Shown here one piece after another: positions 56,425-64,000 of a DNA stretch of 64,000 nt. Origin of the DNA: Photobacterium profundum (GTDB lineage Bacteria > Pseudomonadota > Gammaproteobacteria > Enterobacterales > Vibrionaceae); assembly GCF_003026285.1 (NCBI RefSeq), contig NZ_PYOD01000001.1:496001-560000 (forward strand), in the 5' to 3' direction. How positions within the stretch are numbered: position 1 is the first letter of the stretch; each line of letters opens with the position of its first letter. Made by a program: the position numbers and the translations under genes. The notes below the pieces were generated by a model. The model worked only from the letters and a program-made list of their open reading frames with translations, was not told the origin of the DNA and did not search any database.

Positions 56425-57369
56425 TTATAGCTTACGTAAATTATCAAGCGAACGGGTTAACAGCGCATCTAACGGTGCACTAATATCAACTGGCTCATCA
56501 GTACTTGGATGAGTAAATTTAATATTAGCCGCATGAAGGAATAATCGATTCAAGCCCGTTTTTTTCGTGTAAGCATCAAATCGAGGATCGCCGTAGCGAT
56601 CATCCCATGCAATCGGGTGCCCTTCATATTGGCAATGCACACGAATTTGATGTGTACGACCGGTAACTGGGCTAGCCTGCACTAATGTTGCGTGTTCAAA
56701 ACGTTCTAATACTTTGAATCGCGTATCAGAAGCTTTACCATTTTGGTTAACACGTACAATGCTGTTCACTTCATTTTTCAATAAAGGTGCAGTGACTTTT
56801 TTACAGCTTGCCTTCCATTCACCCATAACAAGCGCGAAATAATACTTTTGCACTGTCTTTTCACGGAACTGTTCTTGCAACTTACGTAAAGCTGAGCGTT
56901 TCTTCGCCACTAATAATATACCCGATGTATCTCGGTCTATACGGTGAACCAATTCTAAATATCGAGCATCAGGGCGTAGTGCACGTAATGCTTCAATTGC
57001 GCCAAATTTCAACCCACTGCCACCATGAACAGCAGTACCCGATGGTTTATTCAAAACCAATAAATGATCATCTTCATAAATAACGCACGATTCCAATTCA
57101 GCCACTTTTGACAGTTTTGTGCTGATTGGTGCCTGATCTGCCTGTTCAGGTAAAAAAATCGGCGGTACACGGATAAGATCACCATCTTGCAACTTATATT
57201 CAGGTTTTATACGTTTTTTGTTTACTCGTACCTCACCTTTGCGCAGAATGCGATAAATCATACTTTTTGGAACGTTTTTAAGCCGAGCACGGAGAAAGTT
57301 ATCGATCCGTTGGCCAGCAAAATCATCAGTAATGTCGATGAATTGCACTTTTGGTTTATCTTCTTTCAT
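56425..57369 (-). CDS. rluC: 23S rRNA pseudouridine synthase C
   Basis: Makes pseudouridine 955, 2504 and 2580 of 23S rRNA. 314 residues from the ATG at 57369 (E. coli about 319); the ORF could extend seven codons upstream. N-terminal S4 domain (VPKSMIYRILRKGEVRVNKK), then the catalytic Asp in VHRIDRDTSGILLVAKK (about 140) and VTGRTHQIRVHCQYEGHPI. It is divergent from rne across a 438-base region, as in E. coli. Confidence 0.95.
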   Translation of the reverse strand: MKEDKPKVQFIDITDDFAGQRIDNFLRARLKNVPKSMIYRILRKGEVRVNKKRIKPEYKLQDGDLIRVPPIFLPEQADQAPISTKLSKVAELESCVIYEDDHLLVLNKPSGTAVHGGSGLKFGAIEALRALRPDARYLELVHRIDRDTSGILLVAKKRSALRKLQEQFREKTVQKYYFALVMGEWKASCKKVTAPLLKNEVNSIVRVNQNGKASDTRFKVLERFEHATLVQASPVTGRTHQIRVHCQYEGHPIAWDDRYGDPRFDAYTKKTGLNRLFLHAANIKFTHPSTDEPVDISAPLDALLTRSLDNLRKL

Positions 57370-57807
57370 AGATTTGATTCTAACACGCATGCAAAGCAGA
57401 TTGCCGCAAAAAAGTCACCCTGCTATCATTGCTTACTAGAGTAGGTAAAATTGCCTACTTTATTGACAGGGTGAACAAAGGTTCACCTTAATGGCTATTT
57501 TTTATGCACTCTTGGCAATATGCGCAGCATCTGGCGTAAGACGTTATAGTCCCAGGAGTGATTATTAGTGTGTTCAAATTATATTTTTTTTACTGATGTG
57601 ATAGATACAACCGCGTTGAAGCGGTGATACCAGCTGTATATTTTAGATCTAAACATCTCGATATAGTTGGATGATAAGTGTTGCCAAATAGCACTCCTGA
57701 ATTTCCAGCCGTGAGGCTGCACTCGTACATAGACCTGGAGTCCGGCACCATCAGTAAACTATCTGTAGTTGACTCACTAAAACAACGACAATAATGAGTA
57801 CAATATA
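57370..57807 (+). promoter_or_regulatory. rluC-rne divergent region with long rne leader
   Basis: 438 bases without a gene. E. coli rne has a leader of about 360 nt whose hairpins let RNase E control its own mRNA; the length here fits. Visible arms are GTAGG/CCTAC (57441-57458) and GGTGAAC/GTTCACC (57470-57476, 57481-57487). A GC-rich block near 57700-57755 (CAGCCGTGAGGCTGCACTCG) could correspond to the regulatory hairpin. Confidence 0.55.
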
Positions 57808-60800
57808 ATGAAAAGAATGTTGATTAACGCAACTCAGAAGGAAGAGTTGCGCGTCGCATTAGTTGACGGGCAGAAGCTTTTCGATTTAGACATCGAAAGC
57901 CCTGGTCACGAATCTAAAAAAGCAAATATTTATAAAGGTCGCATCACCCGTATCGAACCAAGCCTGGAAGCTGCGTTCGTTGATTACGGTTCTGAGCGCC
58001 ATGGCTTTCTTCCTCTTAAAGAGGTTGCTCGCGATTACTTTCCTGCTAATTACACCTACCAAGGCCGTCCTAATATTAAGGAAGTGCTTAAAGAAGGTCA
58101 GGAAGTTATTGTTCAAGTTGACAAAGAAGAACGTGGTAACAAAGGCGCAGCCCTTACTACTTTCATTTCGTTAGCGGGTAGCTACCTTGTTCTTATGCCT
58201 AATAACCCTCGCGCTGGTGGTATTTCTCGCCGTATCGAAGGTGAAGAGCGTACACAACTTAAGGCAGCACTAAGCACATTAGAACTACCAAAAGGTATGG
58301 GCTTAATTGTTCGTACTGCTGGTGTTGGTAAATCTGCTGAAGAACTTGAATGGGATTTAAATGTTCTACTGAATCACTGGAGTGCTGTTAAAGAAGCCGC
58401 TGATTCAAATCCTGCACCTTTCCTTATTCATCAGGAAAGTAACGTTATTGCTCGTGCAATTCGTGATTATTTACGCCGCGACATTGGTGAAATTCTTATC
58501 GATAGCCCGAAGATTTTCGACCGTGCACGTGATCATATTAAACTTATTCGTCCTGATTTCTTATCTCGTGTTAAGCGTTATGAAGGCGAAGTACCACTAT
58601 TTAGCCACTACCAAATTGAAAGCCAAATTGAATCTGCGTTCCAGCGTGAAGTTCGTTTGCCTTCAGGTGGCTCAATTGTTATCGACCCAACGGAAGCACT
58701 AACCTCTATTGATATCAACTCTGCTCGTGCAACGAAAGGTGGTGATATTGAGGAAACAGCATTCCAAACTAACCTTGAAGCGGCTGATGAAGTTGCCCGC
58801 CAACTTCGCCTACGTGATCTAGGTGGCTTGGTTGTAATTGACTTCATTGATATGACGCCAGTTCGTCACCAACGTGAAGTTGAAAACCGTCTTCGTGAAG
58901 CGGTTCGTATGGATCGTGCTCGCGTACAAATTGGCCGCATATCTCGCTTTGGTTTACTAGAGATGTCGCGTCAGCGCCTAAGCCCTTCATTAGCAGAAGC
59001 AAGCCACCACGTTTGCCCACGCTGTACAGGTACAGGTGTTGTTCGTGATAACGAATCGCTATCTCTATCTATTCTTCGTTTAATTGAAGAAGAAGCATTA
59101 AAAGACAACAGTGCACAAGTACTGGCTATTGTACCGGTGGCTGTCGCTTCTTACTTATTGAATGAAAAACGCCGTTCAGTTCAGCATATTGAAAAATTCC
59201 ACACAGTACGTGTTGTAATTGTTCCAAATGCAGAGATGGAAACACCGCACTTTGAAGTGTTACGTATCCGTGAAGGCGATCAAAAAGATACACTTTCTTA
59301 CCAAATGCCTAAAGTCATTGAAGCTATTAAAGAAGCTGAAGCGGCAGAAGCACCACAACAAGAACGTGTTATTAAAAAGCATGAAGAACCTGTATTACAA
59401 GGCTTTGCTTCACCTAAAACACCAGCGCCTGTTGTTGCTGCAAAACCTAAACCAGCAGCACCAACGAAATCAGCTACCGAAGCAAAAGCTCAACCAGGTT
59501 TAATCAGCCGTCTATTCTCTGCGCTAACTAATCTGTTCTCTGGTCCAGCGGAACAAGAGCCAGAAAAGAAAGTTGAAACGAAGCAAGACAACCGTAATGA
59601 CAACCGTCGTGGTGAACGTCAAGGCAACCGCCGTAATGATACTCGCCGTAACAAAGATAGCTCTCGTCGTAACAATCGCCAAGATACTGATCGTGATAAT
59701 AGCGAGAATAACGGTGAACAACGTCAGCAACGTCAGCAGCGTCCTCGCCGCAACGAGAAGCCTCAGCAGGAACGTCAGAATGACAAACCAGCGAAGCAAC
59801 GCTCTCCGCGCAACGAAGACAAACGTCAACCTCGTAAGGATGATGTTCAAGCTCAAAAAGCACCACGCCGTCAAGATGAACAACAGACTAAAGTTGAAAA
59901 ACCAGTTGTTGATGTAGTTGAGAATAAGCAAAATATTGCACAGGAAAAAGTGGCGACAGTTAAACTACGCCGCCAGCGTCGTCAGCTAAGTCAAAAGATA
60001 CGTATCACTGACGATGTAGAGAATACACCTGTACAAGCTCAAGCAATTGATGCAGTTGAAGCTGCACCATTAGTAGAAGAGCAAAAACAAACTTCTCCTC
60101 TACAAGAAATGGGAACTGCTGTAGCAAAAGAAGCATTAGCGACTGATACTGATACTGATACTTCTGAGCAAGACAATGAGCAGAACACTGAACAAGAAGC
60201 AGGTCAGCGTCGTAACCGTCGTTCGCCTCGTCATCTTCGTGCTAGTGGTCAACGTCGTCGTCGTATTCGTGATACACGTGAAGAGAAATCTGACCATGTT
60301 TCACACCCAACGACAGATACTAAAGGCTATGCAGCAGTAGAAACGACTGATGCGATAAACGACATGGAAAATGTTATTTCTATTGTCGAGAAGCCAAAAG
60401 CAATACGCCCAGAAACGGGTGTCGCATCTCCTGAAATGGCAATGGGTAAAGTTTGGGCTCGCGCAAGCAAGCCATCTGTTGAGACAATTACTGAAACACC
60501 AGTAGAAGTACCGACACAACCTGAAGTTATTGCTGAACGTGCTGTATCTGCTGAGCCAGCAGTTGAAACTGAAATGTTAAGCGGTGTAGCAATGCCAGAG
60601 CTTGCTATGGGCAAAGTAACGCCAATGCGCTCAACAGTTGAAGCATCAACAACATCAGTAGAAACTCAATCAGTAACTATTGATGAGCCAATTATTATTG
60701 AGCCAGTTGTCGCGGCACCTGTTGTTGAAAAAGCTGAAGTTGAAAAAGTTGAAGCCGTTGTTGAACAACCAGTCGCTGAAGTTAAAGTGATTGCAGAAGA

Positions 60801-61107
60801 GACGACAGTTGAAGCAACAACTGAAGAGACTGTAGTTGAGAAGCCAGTTGCTAACGTTGAAATGCCAGCGCCAGTCGTTGCAGCAACCGTACAAGGCAAT
60901 GATGTCGCTACTACAGCAACATCACCTCGCGGTCGCCATGCTGTGTCTCCGATGACGAAGGCACCAGCAGTCGCTGAACCTGAAGTCAAAGAGATTACTG
61001 TTGCTATCGCCCCTTTACGCGATGTAAAAGTACAATCTCGTCAAGCTGGTAGCCAAACGGCAACAAGCAAGGCAATGGCTCCTATGACTAAACCATCATA
61101 CGACTAA
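57808..61107 (+). CDS. rne: Ribonuclease E
   Basis: Essential endonuclease and scaffold of the RNA degradosome; 1,099 residues (E. coli 1,061). The N-terminal catalytic half has an S1 domain, 5' sensor, and DNase-I-like fold with Asp302 (TSIDINSA) and Asp345 (VVIDFIDM); the zinc link is Cys403/Cys406 in CPRCTGTG. The C-terminal half is low-complexity. An amphipathic membrane anchor [16 protein letters not shown] lies near 567. An Arg/Asn/Gln-rich RNA-binding stretch spans about 595-690, and short repeats SPEMAMGKV (about 870) and MPELAMGKV (about 929) follow. The C terminus carries SPMTKAP and APMTKPSYD, likely the PNPase-binding tail. Codon use and position match the E. coli rluC-rne pair. 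Confidence 0.97.
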   Translation: MKRMLINATQKEELRVALVDGQKLFDLDIESPGHESKKANIYKGRITRIEPSLEAAFVDYGSERHGFLPLKEVARDYFPANYTYQGRPNIKEVLKEGQEVIVQVDKEERGNKGAALTTFISLAGSYLVLMPNNPRAGGISRRIEGEERTQLKAALSTLELPKGMGLIVRTAGVGKSAEELEWDLNVLLNHWSAVKEAADSNPAPFLIHQESNVIARAIRDYLRRDIGEILIDSPKIFDRARDHIKLIRPDFLSRVKRYEGEVPLFSHYQIESQIESAFQREVRLPSGGSIVIDPTEALTSIDINSARATKGGDIEETAFQTNLEAADEVARQLRLRDLGGLVVIDFIDMTPVRHQREVENRLREAVRMDRARVQIGRISRFGLLEMSRQRLSPSLAEASHHVCPRCTGTGVVRDNESLSLSILRLIEEEALKDNSAQVLAIVPVAVASYLLNEKRRSVQHIEKFHTVRVVIVPNAEMETPHFEVLRIREGDQKDTLSYQMPKVIEAIKEAEAAEAPQQERVIKKHEEPVLQGFASPKTPAPVVAAKPKPAAPTKSATEAKAQPGLISRLFSALTNLFSGPAEQEPEKKVETKQDNRNDNRRGERQGNRRNDTRRNKDSSRRNNRQDTDRDNSENNGEQRQQRQQRPRRNEKPQQERQNDKPAKQRSPRNEDKRQPRKDDVQAQKAPRRQDEQQTKVEKPVVDVVENKQNIAQEKVATVKLRRQRRQLSQKIRITDDVENTPVQAQAIDAVEAAPLVEEQKQTSPLQEMGTAVAKEALATDTDTDTSEQDNEQNTEQEAGQRRNRRSPRHLRASGQRRRRIRDTREEKSDHVSHPTTDTKGYAAVETTDAINDMENVISIVEKPKAIRPETGVASPEMAMGKVWARASKPSVETITETPVEVPTQPEVIAERAVSAEPAVETEMLSGVAMPELAMGKVTPMRSTVEASTTSVETQSVTIDEPIIIEPVVAAPVVEKAEVEKVEAVVEQPVAEVKVIAEETTVEATTEETVVEKPVANVEMPAPVVAATVQGNDVATTATSPRGRHAVSPMTKAPAVAEPEVKEITVAIAPLRDVKVQSRQAGSQTATSKAMAPMTKPSYD

Positions 61108-61122
61108 GCCATAACTCATATA

Positions 61123-61152
61123 AAAGCCATGCATTATGCATGGCTTTTTTTT
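61123..61152 (+). terminator. Terminator of rne
   Basis: AAGCCATGCA and TGCATGGCTT arms, then a run of eight T, 15 bases after the stop. Confidence 0.9.
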
Positions 61153-61340
61153 GGCCCAAACGAAAATGTAATTAAATGTATCGATAAGTATATTAAATAC
61201 TATGATGATTACATTCTCTTACTCTTTTAACTGAATGAGCAGCTATCGTTAGCTACAAAGTTGAAGTATGTCACATACAACTGTAGCATCCGTGTCCATT
61301 CACGCCCCTTTTAACCACCAAACTGAAGCCAATTTATAAA

Positions 61341-62900
61341 ATGTTTGAATTCCCCCAAGTTTCACATCAATCAGTCAAGAATGACGTACTTTCAGGTTTA
61401 ACCGTTGCGTTAGCCCTTATTCCAGAAGCGGTTGCTTTTGCCTTCGTGGCTGGTGTCGACCCTATGGTTGGTTTATACGCCGCTTTTATCGTCGGCTTTA
61501 TTACTGCTATTTTAGGCGGTCGTCCAGGAATGATTTCTGGAGCTACTGGCGCGATGGCTGTTGTAATGGTAAGCCTTGTTGCTGAACATGGTGTTCAATA
61601 CCTATTTGCTGCCGTTATGCTTGCCGGTCTATTCCAAATTCTTGCCGGTATATTTAAACTCGGTAAATTTATTCGCATGGTGCCCCACCCTGTGATGATT
61701 GGCTTTGTTAACGGTTTGGCGATCGTTATATTCTTAGCTCAGCTTGGTCAATTTAAAGTGCAGGGAGCGACAGGTGCACTTGAGTGGATGCAAGGTTCTC
61801 AGCTGTATATCATGCTTGGGCTTGTTCTTCTTACAATGGCAATTATCCATTTCTTACCGAAACTAACGACTGCAGTCCCATCATCTCTTGTTGCTATTAT
61901 CACTGTTACTGTATTAGTTCATGTATTTGGTCTAGATTCTCGTACTGTTATCGACTTCGTTCGTACAATGAGCGGCGACAGTAATGCAACATTAGCAGGT
62001 AGCTTACCTACTTTTGCTTTGCCTGATGTGGGTTTCAATATGGAAACCTTACGTATTATCTTACCGTATTCGTTAATCTTAGCTGCAATTGGTCTGATTG
62101 AATCACTACTAACATTAACTGTAATTGATGAAATGACAGGAACTCGTGGTAAAGGTAACCGTGAGTGTGTTGGTCAAGGCATTGCAAACGTAACATGTTC
62201 AGTGTTCGGTGCAATGGGTGGTTGTGCGATGATCGGTCAGTCGATGATCAACATCAACTCTGGTGGTCGTGGTCGCTTATCGGGTATTACTGCCGCTGTT
62301 GGTTTACTTTGCTTTATTTTATTTGGCTCTGCGCTAATTGAAATCATTCCTCTAGCTGCACTTGTCGGTGTCATGTTCATGGTTGTTATTGGCACCTTTG
62401 AATGGGCAAGCTTTAAAATGGCGCGTAAAGTACCAAAGCATGATTTCTTCGCCATTATTCTTGTTACCTGTGTAACAGTTGCTGCCGACCTTGCTATCGC
62501 TGTTATTGTGGGTGTTATCTACTCTGCACTTGTATTTGCTTGGGATCACGCTAAGCATGTTTACGCATCATCACATACCGATGAAAAAGGAACAAAGATC
62601 TACGAAGTAAATGGACCAATTTTCTTTGGTTCGGTTTCTCACTTCCAAGATCTATTTAACGCAAAAACAGATCCAAATGACGTTATTATCGATTTTGCTA
62701 AATCACGCGTTGCCGATCACTCTGCAATCGAGGCGATTGATACAATTGCAGAACGTTATGCAAGCCAAGGTAAAACATTGCATATTCGTCATTTAAGCCC
62801 TGAATGTCGTGGCTTACTTAAAAAAGCTGGTACTCTAGTTGAAGTGAATATGCTAGAAGATCCAACATACAAAGTAGCGACAGATACGTTAGGCGGCTAA
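61341..62900 (+). CDS. SulP-family inorganic anion transporter
   Basis: A 519-residue inner-membrane transporter of the SulP/SLC26 family with a C-terminal STAS domain. The membrane part starts with [20 protein letters not shown], and continues with [40 protein letters not shown] and [24 protein letters not shown] segments ([20 protein letters not shown] in the sequence). STAS begins near residue 418 ([20 protein letters not shown]) with [17 protein letters not shown]. Possible substrates are sulfate or bicarbonate. No carbonic anhydrase is next to it in the window. Confidence 0.9.
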   Translation: MFEFPQVSHQSVKNDVLSGLTVALALIPEAVAFAFVAGVDPMVGLYAAFIVGFITAILGGRPGMISGATGAMAVVMVSLVAEHGVQYLFAAVMLAGLFQILAGIFKLGKFIRMVPHPVMIGFVNGLAIVIFLAQLGQFKVQGATGALEWMQGSQLYIMLGLVLLTMAIIHFLPKLTTAVPSSLVAIITVTVLVHVFGLDSRTVIDFVRTMSGDSNATLAGSLPTFALPDVGFNMETLRIILPYSLILAAIGLIESLLTLTVIDEMTGTRGKGNRECVGQGIANVTCSVFGAMGGCAMIGQSMININSGGRGRLSGITAAVGLLCFILFGSALIEIIPLAALVGVMFMVVIGTFEWASFKMARKVPKHDFFAIILVTCVTVAADLAIAVIVGVIYSALVFAWDHAKHVYASSHTDEKGTKIYEVNGPIFFGSVSHFQDLFNAKTDPNDVIIDFAKSRVADHSAIEAIDTIAERYASQGKTLHIRHLSPECRGLLKKAGTLVEVNMLEDPTYKVATDTLGG

Positions 62901-62920
62901 ACCCAACGATAAAGACGCTA

Positions 62921-62978
62921 GAAAACGCCCACGACGGCTTCATTTTGTAATAGTGAAGGCATGTCGTGGGCGTTTTCA
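62921..62978 (+). terminator. Terminator of the SulP gene
   Basis: GAAAACGCCCACGAC and GTCGTGGGCGTTTTC arms, extended by inner GCTTCA/TGAAGGC pairing, form a very long stem 20 bases after the stop. Confidence 0.88.
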
Positions 62979-63469
62979 TATCTATCTTTTTTGAAATGAC
63001 TCTAGCCTATTTATTTCCAAAACAAGTTAGCCTATCTTTCCTTAATTCATATCCTCCCAAAGACCCCCCAATAAACTCACGTTATGACTCTCAAAAATTT
63101 GCTCTAGTCCATATCCAGTACTTTCACGTGCAGAATCGTTCGCAAGGCAATCTCACTGGATATAACCCTGCCCTATATTTTGAAGATTATTAGTGTTTTC
63201 TGGGAGATATTGATAGCAGTATTAGTATGGGGCTAGGTTGAGCGGAATCCCAGTATTTTACGGTCTATTTCTGTCCTTTGAAATCAGTATGAGTAATTTA
63301 GTGATTTATTAATAGTGATGTTTGTCTCGTCATTTCTTCGTAATTGGTTATTGCTGGGAGTGCCTATATCATATGGATTTGTGAATAAATAAGCATAGCT
63401 TATTAGGAGTTCTATACTATACCTACACTCTATATTTAAATTTATCATTGAAACCATAAGGTTTATAAA
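62979..63469. other. Gene-free stretch
   Basis: 491 bases. A 75-codon frame ending at 63193 has no recognised domain, and its start lies in the terminator, so it is not called. It may be gene debris. The promoter of the next gene should lie in the last 150 bases. Confidence 0.4.
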
Positions 63470-64000
63470 ATGAAAAATTATATTGTTACAGCTACTATAT
63501 GTATGGCACTTTCTAACTCTCTAATTGCTGGAGATGGCTTACCTGATCCTGGTATGGTATATGAAAAAGGTCATACAGCTATCGTTATTACAGACCCTCA
63601 AATTGATTTTTTAAGCCCTGAAGGGGTAACTTGGGGGCTAGTTGGTAAAAGTGTTACTGAAAATAAAACAGTAGAAAATATAGATAGTTTAATGAAAGTT
63701 GCAGAGAAAATGAATATTCCACTTTTTATTTCTCCACACTACTATTTTCCAACAGACTCGGACTGGAATCACGGTGGAGCACTTGAAGCCGCAATGCACA
63801 GTTTGCATATGTTTGAACGAGCGGGGCAGTTAGATCTTACAGGGTTTGACGGATCGGGTTCTGATTGGATGCCTCAATATAAAAAATATATCAACAACGG
63901 TAAAACTTATGTTTCAAGCCCTCATAAACTCTATGGTCCAGACTCTAACGATACGGTATTACAACTACGAAAAAGAGGTATTAATAAGATAATTCTTGCA
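63470..64000 (+). CDS. Exported cysteine hydrolase, isochorismatase-like (3' end cut by window)
   Basis: The first 177 codons of an isochorismatase-family hydrolase. Signal peptide MKNYIVTATICMALSNSLIA, then GHTAIVITDPQIDFLSPEG with the family's catalytic Asp. MNIPLFISPHYYFPTDSDW and KTYVSSPHKLYGPDSNDTVL follow, with LQLRKRGINKIILA leading into the strand before the nucleophile cysteine, which lies beyond the window. An exported member is less usual than the cytosolic ones. The substrate is unknown. Confidence 0.82.
   Translation, partial: MKNYIVTATICMALSNSLIAGDGLPDPGMVYEKGHTAIVITDPQIDFLSPEGVTWGLVGKSVTENKTVENIDSLMKVAEKMNIPLFISPHYYFPTDSDWNHGGALEAAMHSLHMFERAGQLDLTGFDGSGSDWMPQYKKYINNGKTYVSSPHKLYGPDSNDTVLQLRKRGINKIILA

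Noticed and set aside
59524..59931. Long antisense and alternative frames inside rne
   Set aside because: They are shadows of the Arg/Gln/Asn-rich low-complexity part of RNase E, whose biased codons leave other frames open.
62966..63193. A 75-codon plus-strand frame after the SulP gene
   Set aside because: Its start lies inside the terminator stem and no family pattern is seen; at most gene debris.

Overview
The window is chromosomal DNA from a gammaproteobacterium of the Vibrionaceae, most likely Photobacterium or a close relative. The evidence is the gene content (TorS/TorT, a TfoX-type competence regulator, a DUF1887 CARF-nuclease like Vibrio VC1899, LysO, RNase E), moderately AT-rich DNA, and gene orders shared with enterobacteria and vibrios. 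This is inferred from recognised families; no search was run. No rRNA, tRNA, CRISPR array, complete insertion sequence or prophage was seen. Nearly every boundary between convergent genes carries a clear hairpin terminator.

Region 1 (1-14.7 kb): the 5' part of a secreted C69 dipeptidase, then the divergent pair torS/torT with no torR or torCAD nearby. mgsA, helD and yccS follow in the order known from E. coli, but an MDR oxidoreductase and a small outer-membrane barrel lie between mgsA and helD, and yccF is absent. Then come a DUF302 protein and a LysE-type exporter. Region 2 (14.7-24.8 kb): a trehalose locus (treR, treB, treC) with two palindromic operators, an orphan CARF plus PDDEXK nuclease, uridine phosphorylase, and a ZntA-type metal ATPase with a MerR-type promoter.

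Region 3 (24.8-36 kb): two related signalling modules. One is an operon of DASS transporter, sensor kinase and stand-alone receiver. The other is a kinase with its own N-terminal receiver, followed by a stand-alone receiver. Both kinases have a CRP-like N-terminal domain and the same unusual insert after the phospho-histidine box. A MATE exporter, a CBS protein and a YdgA-like protein lie between the modules; ldhA follows. Region 4 (36-42 kb): an outer-membrane barrel, a DsdC-like LysR regulator, TfoX, a free-standing LON-domain protein, an HDOD protein and LysO, then a non-coding stretch with a tandem repeat, a small interspersed palindromic element and an unexplained structured block.

Region 5 (42-64 kb): core housekeeping genes. 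On the minus strand, yceD-rpmF-plsX-fabH-fabD-fabG-acpP-fabF-pabC-mltG-tmk-holB-ycfH-ptsG couples ribosomal protein L32, phospholipid and fatty-acid synthesis, folate, cell-wall and replication genes in the enterobacterial order. yceF, an HAD phosphatase, rluC and rne lie to its right, followed by a SulP transporter and a cysteine hydrolase cut by the window end.

The most interesting items are the paired kinase modules with a degenerate ATP-binding motif in one kinase, the orphan CARF nuclease, the small palindromic repeat family, the nested inverted repeat between fabG and acpP, and the block at 41.9-42.06 kb.
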